NCBI RefSeq assembly: GCF_002234675.1
Contig: NC_019871.2
Location: 27,032,094 to 27,096,093, forward strand
DNA from: Oryzias latipes
Lineage: Eukaryota > Chordata > Actinopteri > Beloniformes > Adrianichthyidae
Length of the DNA stretch: 64,000 bases
Direction of reading: 5' to 3'
In this document: piece after piece, positions 1 through 10,200 of the stretch
Numbering within the stretch: the stretch's first letter is position 1
Layout of the letters: the number at the start of each line of letters is the position of its first letter
Position numbers and translations under genes: made by a program
Notes under the pieces: generated by a model
Database searches by the model: none
What the model saw: only the letters and a program-made list of their open reading frames with translations
Told to the model about the DNA's origin: nothing

Positions 1-1152
1 GCGTCGGACACAGTCTGGTTGCTGGCGGCGTCGGACACAGTCTGGTTGCTGGCGGCGTCGGACACAGTCTGGTTGCTGGCGGCGTCGGACACAGTCTGGT
101 TGCTGGCGGCGTCGGACACAGTCTGGTTGCTGGCGGCGTCGGACACAGTCTGGTTGCTGGCGGCGTCGGACACAGTCTGGTTGCTGGCGGCGGCGGACAC
201 AGTCTGGTTGCTGGCGGCGGCGGACACAGTCTGGTTGCTGGCGGCGGCGGACACAGTCTGGTTGCTGGCGGCGGCGGACACAGTCTGGTTGCTGGCGGCG
301 GCGGACACAGTCTGGTTGCTGGCGGCGGCGGACACAGTCTGGTTGCTGGCGGCGGCGGACACAGTCTGGTTGCTGGCGGCGGCGGACACAGTCTGGTTGC
401 TGGCGGCGGCGGACACAGTCTGGTTGCTGGCGGCGGCGGACACAGTCTGGTTGCTGGCGGCGGCGGACACAGTCTGGTTGCTGGCGGCGGCGGACACAGT
501 CTGGTTGCTGGCGGCGGCGGACACAGTCTGGTTGCTGGCGGCGGCGGACACAGTCTGGTTGCTGGCGGCGGCGGACACAGTCTGGTTGCTGGCGGCGGCG
601 GACACAGTCTGGTTGCTGGCGGCGGCGGACACAGTCTGGTTGCTGGCGGCGGCGGACACAGTCTGGTTGCTGGCGGCGGCGGACACAGTCTGGTTGCTGG
701 CGGCGGCGGACACAGTCTGGTTGCTGGCGGCGTCGGACACAGTCTGGTTGCTGGCGGCGTCGGACACAGTCTGGTTGCTGGCGGCGTCGGACACAGTCTG
801 GTTGCTGGCGGCGTCGGACACAGTCTGGTTGCTGGCGGCGTCGGACACAGTCTGGTTGCTGGCGGCGTCGGACACAGTCTGGTTGCTGGCGGCGTCGGAC
901 ACAGTCTGGTTGCTGGCGGCGTCGGACACAGTCTGGTTGCTGGCGGCGTCGGACACAGTCTGGTTGCTGGCGGCGTCGGACACAGTCTGGTTGCTGGCGG
1001 CGTCGGACACAGTCTGGTTGCTGGCGGCGTCGGACACAGTCTGGTTGCTGGCGGCGTCGGACACAGTCTGGTTGCTGGCGGCGTCGGACACAGTCTGGTT
1101 GCTGGCGGCGTCGGACACAGTCTGGTTGCTGGCGGCGTCGGACACAGTCTGG
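1..1152. repeat. 27-bp minisatellite (VNTR), about 42.7 units, cut by window start
   Basis: This is a perfect head-to-tail array of a 27-bp unit (GCGTCGGACACAGTCTGG followed by TTGCTGGCG). Two unit types differ at one base, GCGTCG or GCGGCG. They are arranged in blocks: about 6.7 units of the first type (1-180), 20 units of the second (181-720), then 16 units of the first (721-1152). The unit is a multiple of three and contains no stop codon in any of the six frames. The 379-codon open frame across it is therefore expected by chance and is not taken as a gene. The array stops abruptly at 1152 and its left end lies outside the window. Confidence 0.97.
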
Positions 1153-1267
1153 TCTTGATTGAGTGTTATATGGGCTTCCACCTCATTGGTTTCCAGTTGT
1201 ACTAACAAAACAAATTTTTACTTTTAAGACCTTGAAAGTTTATTTTAACATTTGCATTCGTTAATTT

Positions 1268-1646
1268 TTACAAATTCTCACCTTTAACCAGATTTTCCAA
1301 CCTGGAATCCAGTGACTGTAGGAGATCAAAGCTGTTCTCTAAAGCCAAATCTTTTGGGGGAGGAAAAGAAGGTAGTAAACATCCACTCGAGAATTTTTTC
1401 TGTATATACTTTTGCTAGCATTAAGTCTCACCAGCTCCTCTTCCAATCTTTTTATGGTTTGCATCCTGGCTCTCTCTAGCAACTGGCAAGCTTAAACCTG
1501 AGGAGAATCACAGTTTTAATGTTTGCTTTGATGGTTTATGAAAAACTAATTTCAATCTGCAGTGAATTCTCCTTCCGATAAACCTACATACCTTTGCTAA
1601 GGAGAACAGCCAAAACACAAAGGGCCACAACCGACTGAGCTCCCAT
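1268..1646 (-). CDS. Candidate three-exon gene for a small secreted peptide (weak prediction)
   Basis: On the minus strand an ATG at 1646 opens a signal-peptide-like stretch, MGAQSVVALCVLAVLLSK. It runs straight into a consensus donor (GGTATGT, exon 1646-1592). A possible second exon, 1475-1410, codes for a charged helical stretch including RLEEELVRLNASK. A possible third, 1350-1268, follows a pyrimidine-rich acceptor and codes for NSFDLLQSLDSRLENLVKG plus a few residues before TAA. The phases agree, giving 204 nt or 67 residues. An AATAAA on the same strand lies at 1244-1239, and a TATA-like CATAAATA lies about 160 bp upstream of the ATG. The family is not recognised. The exon 2 donor (AAAGTATAT) is poor, so exon 1 is the most credible part. 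Chance is a real alternative. Confidence 0.28.
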
Positions 1647-2914
1647 CTTTTCAGACACCGAATGAGAAGCCAACAAACAAGAGGAGCTTTAAAAAAGTTC
1701 CTCCTGCAGGAAACACAGCTGCTGTTCATAACAGCTGATTGTCTTTCTCCTCAGATCAGCTGGATTCACATTTTGATTGACACACCTGTGATGAAACCTC
1801 AGTATTTATGGATTACCTTGTTAGTTCTCAGCTTTATTAGGTTAAGATAAAAGCTTGAAAATGTCACACTAAGTCAACAATAAAAACAAATGTTCCTGTA
1901 ATCTTTGTGTAAAAAGTTCACATTGTTAAGGAATCAAACTGTTAACTCTGAAGAAAATGAAATCATTTGACAGTAATAGGGAATCTTAAGTATAATGGAG
2001 GACATCGAAGCTCCACAGAATTTGTCTATGCAGAAATTTTGTTTTCATTTTTATAGACATTTGATATAAATATTTTAATATATTTTTATATAAATGTCAG
2101 GACTCTGTTTCAGGACCGTTACCGTGTTGCATCTTCAGAGCAAGAGCAGAACTGTTCTGATCCGTGAGCAGACAGTCAAAAACAAACCTTCCTTCATTGC
2201 AAACTCCTTTGTCCTCAAAGACTAAAGATCAAACTTTTATTCTCCTAGAACTATTACATCTTTGTTGAATGTTAGACAACTTCCTTTTATTATGAAGTTC
2301 ACACTGAAGATTACAACATCATGTGAGCGCTCTCTAGTGGAGATTTAAAGTCATTACACATTGTGTCAGATTTTGCAGATTTTATGACATAAAAAGTCGC
2401 GCTAAAACAGATCTGTACAACTTTGCAAAGTCTGTTTACACACAATTGACGGTAAATTTGAAAATGTGGTTAAAATATCAAGAAAATTCAAACAAAATGA
2501 AAAAAAGTTTTAATATAAATGGCGCTAAAAGAGAATAACTTTGCAGATGCTGATATCTGTCAGTTTAAGAGTTTCTTCTGTTCAAGTGCTGTCTGTCAGT
2601 TGAAAGCTGCTCTCCATGGTGCTGAGAGCTTCAGCGCTATTTAGGCGGCTTCTTCCCAAAAATCGGAGTGTCTGGAGACTCTTGTCACGTATGTGGTAAC
2701 TATGCTCCGAATGTCTACCTGTGAAACTTTGTTCCTATAGAACTCAAAACAAGAGAAGAAGCCACTGTCAAACTGCTCTGATTTTCTCAAAAGAATTGCT
2801 CAAACGCAATGTATCAAGGTCTATATTCACCAATCTAGTATCTATGCACTCTGGTTCTTTGCGGAGACTTCTCGGAAAGTTCTACACTGAAAAAAGTGAT
2901 TCTGGCCTCTAGCA

Positions 2915-3700
2915 CAGTGTTTTTCAACCATGTTTGAGCCACGGCACACGTTAACCTTGACAAAAATCCTGCGGCGCACCAGCATCGATAAATGAAAAAA
3001 AAAAAGTTAAAAAAAATAGTCTGTATTGACTACAGGCCCTCTGCAAACTCACATGCATTTTTGTGATGATTGTGGCAGACAGAACTGGATGTTGCAGCTG
3101 TTTTTTTCTAAAAGATGTAATAAAAGTTAAGTTAAAAGATTCAAAAACTGTTTGATGCGTGTTTGTTGTGGTTTCAAGACGTTTAAAAAGAAAGACTCAT
3201 TGTGCGCTGAGACGCTGTCACTTTAACCTAATGCATTATGGGAGATGTCGTGTGAAAACTGCCACAAAAGGGCAAACCGATTCGCTTCTCTGAGCTAAAT
3301 TGGTTTAGTTCACACGTTCCATGGTCTGACACCGGATTCTGTGGAAAGCTACAGCGCTAAAGACGAGCTTAAGATGGTATTTTTGTTGGAACTGAGAGAC
3401 TTTATGAGCAGAATCTGAACAAGTGAAGACTTTAACCACTTCTGATTGGTCAGACTGATGACATGTGATTAAGCCTCCAAGAATGATTGGTGGAGATAGT
3501 TAAAGACTTTTCCGCAAACAGCTGAAGCTACGGCTAAATCGCGGTACCGTCATTCTTATCAAAATGTCTTTAATAGAATCACAAAAACACAAAGAAAAAA
3601 GTACTTTACGATCTTTCATATTCCTAACTTCTCAGTGTTTTATCAGGGCCTGTTTGGATGAACAAAGAGCTGATATCCTCCAGGATTGCCATCTGCCATT
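2915..3700. mobile_element. hAT-type MITE, degenerate copy, reverse orientation to 11871-12724
   Basis: It begins with the hAT-like end CAGTGTTTTTCAACC and then matches, in reverse orientation, the well-bounded element at 11871-12724. Shared blocks include the text about gcggcgcacc near 2970, the ATGCATTATGGGAGATGTC-like block near 3230, and the GGCCTGTTTGGATGAACAAAG block near 3647. The second terminal repeat is not visible, so the right end is approximate. Confidence 0.7.
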
Positions 3701-3960
3701 GGTAATCTCCAATGACAGCCAATTTGTGTAAAATAAAGTGCATCAGCCATTAAAAAAATACATCAGTCTTTAAAAGAAAAAAATGTTCACCAATATTTTT
3801 TACAGAATTTCCTTATACAACTTTACAAAACATTGAGAGCAAATTAAAAAAGATTTGTCTGAATAAGTTGTAATCATGTAAGCTGTTGTCACTAGAAAGC
3901 AGAGAGCAGGGTTCCATTGATGAAGTCAGCAGTAAACATTGGTTAAGATGCTGGCTGAAT

Positions 3961-4041
3961 GTCAGAAGTGGGATTTGAACCTACACCTCTTCTGAGACTG
4001 CGACCTGAACGCAGTGCCTTGGACCACTCGGCCATCCTGAC
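3961..4041 (-). tRNA. tRNA-Leu (anticodon CAG), possibly slightly degraded
   Basis: The minus strand folds as a type II tRNA. The 7-bp acceptor stem is GTCAGGA with TTCTGAC (one G-U pair). The A-box region reads GGCCGAGTGGTCCAAGG, the anticodon arm GCGTTCAGGTCGC gives a TTCAGGT loop with CAG, there is a variable arm, and the B box is GGTTCAAATCC. The body matches vertebrate tRNA-Leu(CAG). The T stem (GTAGG with CCCAC) has one A-C mismatch, so the gene may be weakened or a pseudogene. A degraded copy of this region and its left flank lies near 5994-6060. Confidence 0.8.
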
Positions 4042-4186
4042 ATCCTCCATGAAAGTTTTATGGAAAGTTCTATACAAAAAAGACCAATGTGCTGAACAAC
4101 ATGTCTGTTCAGAAGGCAAAGATTGAATGGTGAAAACGGCCTTCTCTTTTTTAACAGAATTTAGACTACTGAGATGTTTGTCTTGC

Positions 4187-4221
4187 TGAGTAGCGCTCTA
4201 AACCATCTGAGCTAACTGGCC
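4187..4221 (-). pseudogene. tRNA-Ile-like 5' half
   Basis: The minus strand from 4221 reads GGCCAGTTAGCTCAGATGG and then TTTAGAGCG, which closely matches the acceptor and D arm (A box) of vertebrate tRNA-Ile(AAT). No matching anticodon, T arm or 3' acceptor strand follows. It sits between the tRNA-Leu and tRNA-Val-like sequences on the same strand, so this looks like a decayed member of a small tRNA cluster. Confidence 0.55.
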
Positions 4222-4324
4222 TTTCACAATGAGTTTGCTTGTCGTTAGAGACATGATCAGCAAAGAAGTTCCGTTACGAAACTGTCATATCTCCTGACGT
4301 CTCCAATTTAAGAAGTAAGTACAT

Positions 4325-4397
4325 GCTTCTGCCCAGTTTCGAGCTGAGTACCTTTCGCGGTTTGGGCGAACGTGATAACCACTACACTACAGAAACC
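4325..4397 (-). tRNA. tRNA-Val-like sequence with abnormal anticodon loop
   Basis: The minus strand begins GTTTCTGTAGTGTAGTGGTT, a near-perfect tRNA-Val 5' half, and keeps a fully paired acceptor stem (GTTTCTG with CAGAAGC) and a paired T stem. The normal CTAACAC anticodon loop is replaced by CCAAACC. That removes the invariant U33 and changes the anticodon position from AAC to AAA. The stems look conserved while the decoding loop is broken, so this is most likely a tRNA pseudogene or a tRNA-derived repeat. A partial copy of the 5' half lies at about 10911-10938. Confidence 0.6.
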
Positions 4398-4648
4398 TTA
4401 GTGACAGACATTGTTTTCTCACACTTCAGGAAAGGTGTTGGTAAGTGCAGCAAGATGCCCACTGTGCATTACAGCTAAAGGCCCGTACACACCGGGACGA
4501 ATATTCGCCAGGCGTTATTCGCCAGCGTTTTTCGCCACGTCTTTTGTGTTCACACCCAGGCGATTTTCGCTGACGATGTCATAGCAGCCCCAGATTTTCC
4601 AGCCTTGACGTTTTTAGTATTGTGTTGGTCTAAATGTTTTTCCTTTAG

Positions 4649-4837
4649 ATCCCTTTGAACATCTGGGTCGTTTTCTACCCTCGCCGAAGTGCTGAACAGG
4701 CAGTCGAGCTCATTTCTACCTTTCACAAAGTGGCTGGTCCTATCGGACTGCGGCTGCAGCGACCAATCACGGTGGAGCTGCGAGACGATCGGACCGAAAC
4801 TTATGTCAAGAGCATCCATTCTCAACTCACCAGTGAG
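4649..4837 (+). pseudogene. Copy of the piwil2 MID-region coding exon inside a MITE composite
   Basis: These 189 bp are an exact-length copy of the piwil2 exon at 29108-29296, with its acceptor (TTTAG) and donor (GTACAG) intact. It would encode 63 residues including [25 protein letters not shown] and [15 protein letters not shown] see one difference in the exon (GTC for GTA, both valine) and two in the preceding intron. No other piwil2 exon lies nearby, so it cannot make a PIWI protein alone. It has the same orientation as the gene. It could only act as a cryptic exon or as a source of piwil2-matching RNA. Confidence 0.9.
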
Positions 4838-4849
4838 GTACAGTGTTAA

Positions 4850-5521
4850 GGCCCGTACACACCGGGACGAATATTCGCCAGGCGTTATTCGCCAGCGTTT
4901 TTTGTGTTCACACCCAGGCGATTTTCGCTGACGATGAGCCGAGCGTGCAACATGCAATTTCATTCCCTGACATTAGATGGCGCTTAATGTAAACAGAAAT
5001 ACTCCTGTACACAAGGTGGCGCTGCACAACTTTACGCTTCTTAAAGTCGCTTTTCACTCAGAAGAAGAGAGCAAGTATTTACGCGCTTGTCAGAATAATA
5101 CAAAGAATACATGAATATTTCAAGCACCAGTAGCTCCAACTGGTGCTTGGTTCGGGGATATTTAAGAATGTCCCTCATTATTTCTTTGCGGCAGTGTAGA
5201 CGCGACTTGGCGTCTATCTTCTTCGCTGGTATGTGTGCTCAGAAAGGCAGTTTTGTGTTTGAGCGCCCCCAAGTTGTGTTTTACTGTAACTTCAGAAGCT
5301 CCAGACACGTGTGCAAAAGCGCCATTCTCATTGGTCGAATAGATTTCGACGCGAGGCGTCAAAAAAAATAAACAAACCCGAGGCGTTTTTTTTTTGACGC
5401 TTTGACGCGTGGCGTTTTTTCGCGTCGGTGTGCACACTCACATTGGTGCCCTTTGTTTAGTCACGAGGCGTTAAACGTCAGCGAAAATCGCCGGCGAAAT
5501 TCGTCCCGGTGTGAACAGGCC
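4850..5521. mobile_element. TTAA-type (piggyBac-like) MITE, full-length copy
   Basis: The 672-bp element is flanked by TTAA on both sides (4846-4849 and 5522-5525). Its inverted ends are about 25 bp, beginning GGCC(C/T)GT(A/T)CACACC, with further sub-terminal inverted stretches around GCGATTTTCGCTGACG. TTAA target duplications are the hallmark of piggyBac-superfamily elements. It has no coding capacity. A second copy is at 29309-29951. Confidence 0.8.
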
Positions 5522-5525
5522 TTAA

Positions 5526-6354
5526 GTCGTCAGACCGATTGTTCTAATGCAATGACTTGACTCCTCATTCATTAGCATCCAATGACAGCCAGGTAGCCCT
5601 TAATACTCCCGCAATAAGGACAAATACAATTTGTAACTTGTTTGTAAATGACCTAAGAATTTGTTTCATTGGTATTAAGATAAATCCTCACTGCCAGGAA
5701 ATCCCATCTCATCCTTTTCCATTCACTTCAAAACAGAAAATTCTATATAATTGAAGTTCTTATAAACAAACACAAAACAAACCACACAGAACCTCAGAAA
5801 GAGTTTTCTGATGGAGGGAATCAGAAAGGATTGATCAGTCTTTCCTTCATTTCTAGCACGTACGACAACAGCCTCCTAAGAGGTCCGTTTTGTCTGAATG
5901 ACTTGACATCAACCAAGTTTGTTGATGATGTTGCTTGACGGTAAATATAATGCACTGTTACATTGTTAAGGACAGCAGTGGACAGTTGAGCAAAAGCATG
6001 ACTGCTGGCTGAATATCAGAATTTGGATTCAAACACGTGCCAGTACAAGACTGGAAGGAAATATGGCATGCGACTTCATCAAAGTGTAGTGTGTCATGCC
6101 CTCCTTTCAATGCAGAAACCAAAAAGAAGCAGAAATTATAGCGCTGCCATATAAGACAGCAGCACTAAAGCTTTAGTTTTGCAAACATGTTGTAAAACAG
6201 ACAGACCATTTTAGATAAATAGTTCACTCATGAACAAATCTGGTATTCATGTTGATTGTAATGCCTTGTGTTTAGTTGTCAAAAGAAGCATTTTTGTTTA
6301 TGTAATCTATGCTTAACAGTTCGTTTTGGAAAATTGTCAAAGTTAGACATCTGT
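5526..6354. other. AT-rich spacer with a decayed tRNA-Leu-region copy
   Basis: No gene is visible. Around 5994-6060 the text CTGGCTGAATATCAGAATTT is a diverged copy of the left flank and 3' end of the tRNA-Leu at 3961-4041. This indicates an old local duplication. The rest shows nothing I can assign. Confidence 0.5.
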
Positions 6355-7265
6355 CGTTTCCGTGATTGACCTTCTTGTCCGTTTGCATAAAGTGGCTTCA
6401 AATAGCAGTGAGGTTATGGAAGCATTCACATCTGAAGATCGTGCAAAAAATCTCAAAGATTTAGATCTCAGTGTGGATCCTCTCCCCATTCAGAGAAGCT
6501 TAGGATTGTGTTGGGATCTACAAACTGATAGCTTCACCTACCTTGTTTCCGGAGAAGTCAAACCCTTCACAAGAAGAGGCGTGCTATCAACGGTCAACTG
6601 TTTATATGACCCACTGGGTTTTGTGGCCCCCATAATCATGCATGGCACTCGTTCGTGATTTGTCATCAGAAGAGAGAGACTGGGAAAGAAGAAATGTGGA
6701 TTTCTTGGAGAAACTCTTTAAAGGCTCCTGGAAATCTCCAGATTCCAAAGTGTTACTGTGCAGTTTCTCCAGGAAAAATGAAAAGAAGAGAACTCTGCAT
6801 TTTTTCTGATTCTTCAGTTGTTGCTATAGGAGCAGCGGCTTACCTTCATTTAGTTGACACTGATGGCAAACATCATGTTGGGTTTGTGATGGGGAAGTCA
6901 AAACTTGCACCCCGGCCTGCATACACTGTACCACGCCTAGAACTGTGTGCCGCTGTCCTTGCAGTTGAAATGTTTGAACTGATCAGAGACCTTCTGGACA
7001 TGGAAGTGGACTGTGTTAGATTTTTCACTGACAGCAGGATTGTGTTAGGCTATATACACAATACCTCAAGAAGATTCTACATGTATGTGGCAACCGTGTC
7101 ACTAGGATCAGAGTATCCACAAAGCCAAATCAATGGCAGTACGTTCCAACTGCATTAAATCCAGCCGACCAAGCGACCCGATCTGTTCGAGTCTCTGAGC
7201 TGCAGGCAAGCATCTGGTTTTCTGGTCCCCCTTTTCTCTACTCTGAACAAATTTCAAAGGCACAC
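6355..7265 (+). mobile_element. BEL/Pao retrotransposon pol fragment (RT end and RNase H), broken
   Basis: The first open stretch (6362-6658) encodes the end of the BEL/Pao reverse transcriptase region, with RSLGLCWDLQTDSFTY and RRGVLSTVNCLYDPLGFVAP. A frameshift near 6655 leads into a second stretch (to 7158). That stretch carries an RNase H-like domain with FSDSSVVAIGAAAYL, VPRLELCAAVLAVE and FFTDSRIVLGYI, supplying the expected D, E and D positions. A further frame change near 7120 leads into NPADQATR-like and SIWFSGPPFLYS text typical of the next part of BEL pol. LTRs, gag, protease and integrase are missing. It is a dead 5'- and 3'-truncated copy next to the L2 element. Confidence 0.85.
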
Positions 7266-7299
7266 CAAGCAAGTGTTTTTTCTTGTTAATATCTTAAAG

Positions 7300-10200
7300 G
7301 TTAAAGGTCCAAGCAATGGCGGCGCGCATGAGTGCAGCAGCCTCTCATGCTCCCGGTACCAACACCGTTTACAGGACTGGTTTCGATGACTATGCTTTGT
7401 TAACAGATTCTATGGTCAGTCTCACCGATACTACCAGCGCTAAGAAGCGCATAAAATACAGCCGGACCGAAATAACGACCATAACGGACAGTCTGGACTC
7501 AAACACAACAACAGCGGGCCCTGGACTCAAGGCCTTACTGGGCAGGCTGCATCTCCTGAGGACACCGAAGTGGCGCAAGGATATTGGCCGAACAGAGAGC
7601 AAGAGGAAGCGGTGTGCACGGACACGTAAGAGGGGCAAACGAGCCGGAGTGCTAGCCAGGCTAAAGGCTAACGCCGGCAGGCCGCCGATCCCGTCTTTGT
7701 TCCTGGCCAACGTCCGCTCCCTGGACAACAAGATGGACATGCTTCGACTGAGGCTGGGGGCTTCCAGTGAGATGAAGAACTCTGCAGTTATTTGTCTAAC
7801 GGAGACCTGGCTGAAAGACAACATGCCGGACCCAGCCTTTCAGCTCGACGGACGGCTTCTGTTCCGGGCGGACCGCAACCAGCAGTCGGGGAAAACCCGC
7901 GGGGGTGGACTGTGTATCTACATCCACAAAGGCTGGTGTACGAACTGCACAGTGGTGAACAGCCACTGCTCCGAGGCGATAGAGCATATGACTGTTAAAT
8001 GCCGGCCACACTATCTGCCTCGTGAGTTTACGGCGGTGTTTATCATGGCTGTTTACATCCCGCCGGGCGCTAACGCTAATGCTAACGAAGCGCTAACGGA
8101 GCTACACAATAACATCAGCTCGCTCCAGCACAGGCACCCGGAGGCTTTTTACGTGATTGCAGGGGACTTCAACCATGTAAACCTGACAGACACTCTGCCC
8201 AAGTTCCACCAGCACATCAACTTTCCAACACGCGGAAATAATATTCTGGACTGTGTCTACACCAACAAAAAAGACGCATACAGAGCTGTCCCCCATCCTC
8301 ATTTGGGCTTTTCAGACCACATAGCCATCATGCTGGCCCCTGTTTACCACCCTCTCCTCAGACGACAAGCACCAACACAGCGGACCATCACAGTGTGGCC
8401 TAGTGAGGCTGCATCAGCTCTGCAAGACTGTTTCCAGCACACAGACTGGCAGATCTTCAGGGAGGCAGCTTCGCATGAGGGGGAGGTGGACCTGGAGGAT
8501 TATGCATCAGGAGTCCTCGGGTACATCAGTAAGTGCACGGAGGATGTCACCAGCACCAGGACTGTAACGGACTACCCCAACCAGAAACCCTGGCTGAACA
8601 CAGAGGTGCGGGCTCTGCTGAAACACAGGAATGCTGCGTTCCAGTCAGGTGACAAGGTGGCACTCAGAGCAGCAAGAAGGGAGCTGCATGCTGGGGTGAG
8701 GAGGGCCAAGGCCGCCTATGCTCAGAGGATTCAGGGACACTTTACGTCGAATGACCCTCGGAGTATGTGGAAGGGCATTAAGTGCATCACAGATTACAAC
8801 ACCAGAGATGCACAATGTCCTGAGGACCCCTCTCTACCAGACGCACTCAACCTCTTCTACTCCCGCTTTGAGGACTCCAACACCGCCCCTCCCAGCACCA
8901 AACTCACCATCCCACCTGGCGAAGAGCCTTTCAGTGTGACGCCCGCTGAGGTGAGGAGGACCCTCCAGAGGATCAACCCTCACAAAGCCGCTGGACCCGA
9001 CAACATCCCTGGACGGGTGCTGAAGGACTGTGCACACCAGCTCACAGAGGTGCTGACAGACATCTTCAACACCTCCCTGATGCAGGCAGTGGTCCCCACC
9101 TGCCTGAAAACCGCCACCATCATTCCAATACCCAAATCATCCACAGTGACAAGTCTGAATGACTATCGGCCGGTTGCCCTGACACCGATAGTCATGAAAT
9201 GTTTCGAAAAACTGGTCATGACCCGCATCACAGAATCCATCGACATCACCAAGGACCTGCACCAATACGCATACAGGTCAAACCGATCCACAGAGGACGC
9301 CATCTCCTCTGTGGTCCACACAACCCTCACCCACCTAGAGAACAAGAACGCGTACGTTCGACTGCTCTTCGTGGACTTCACATCAGCTTTTAACACCATC
9401 ATCCCGCAGACCCTCACCCAGAAACTACACACACTTGGACTGAACCCCACTCTGTGCAACTGGGTCTTGGACTTCCTGACAGACAGACCGCAGTCTGTAA
9501 AAATCCGCAACGTCTCCTCCTCCCCGATCACCCTCAGCACGGGCTCCCCCCAGGGCTGTGTGCTGAGCCCCCTCCTGTTCACCCTGCTCACGCACGACTG
9601 CACAGCGAGTCACCCCAGCTGTCTGATCGTGAAGTTTGCGGATGACACAGCTGTGGTTGGACGCATCTCCAACAACGATGAGTCTGACTACAGGCAGGAG
9701 GTGGAACATCTGGAGAGCTGGTGCAGAGACAACAACCTCTGCATCAATGGGAAGAAGACCAAGGAGATGATCGTGGATTTTAGGAAGGACAGATGCCCCC
9801 CTCCCCCCATTCACATCGGAGGGGACGCGGTGGAAGTGGTTTCCAGCTTCAGGTATCTGGGCGTGCACATCTCCAGCGACCTCACCTGGAGCACCAACAC
9901 CTCCTGCCTGGTCAAGAAGGCACACCAGCGCCTTTATTTCCTGAGGAGGCTCAAGCGAGCTGGGATGGGGATCCCAGTCCTGACCTCCTTCTACAGGTGT
10001 GTGGTGGAGAGCGTCATGACCTCCTGCATCACGGTGTGGCACGGCAGCTGCTCTGCGGCAGAGAGGAAAGCTCTGCAACGAGTGACCAAAGCTGCACAGA
10101 GGACTGTGGGCTGCAGCCTGCCGTCCACCACTGACATCTATACGACCAGATGCAGGAAACGGGCCTCTCGCATCCTGAAAGACCCCACCCACCCCTCACA

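Larger units (their letters stand above)
4480..5521 (+). mobile_element. Composite TTAA-type element carrying a captured piwil2 exon
   Basis: Three blocks are joined. 4480-4578 is the left end of a MITE beginning GGCCCGTACACACCGGGACG. 4577-4845 is piwil2 intron-exon-intron DNA. 4850-5521 is a full-length MITE of the same family ending in the inverted terminal sequence, followed by TTAA (5522-5525). The middle and right blocks repeat the arrangement of the real piwil2 intron at 29036-29951. There the MITE sits 12 bp into the intron after the same exon. The left MITE end therefore appears to have been added, with a 2-bp overlap (TG) at the junction. The sequence before 4480 is CTAAA rather than TTAA. 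Confidence 0.85.

Noticed and set aside
1..1152. CRISPR-like array
   Set aside because: The repeats are directly adjacent with no spacers, and the genome is eukaryotic.
19..1158. 379-codon open frame
   Set aside because: It consists only of the 27-bp minisatellite, whose unit lacks stops in all six frames. No splice sites or family match.
4655..4849. Independent small gene encoding a PIWI fragment
   Set aside because: It is a lone exon copy with splice borders inside a MITE composite. Its internal ATG is only the methionine-like frame start and no promoter is evident.
9425..10192. 255-codon minus-strand frame
   Set aside because: It is a shadow of the L2 reverse transcriptase frame on the plus strand, with no recognised motif.
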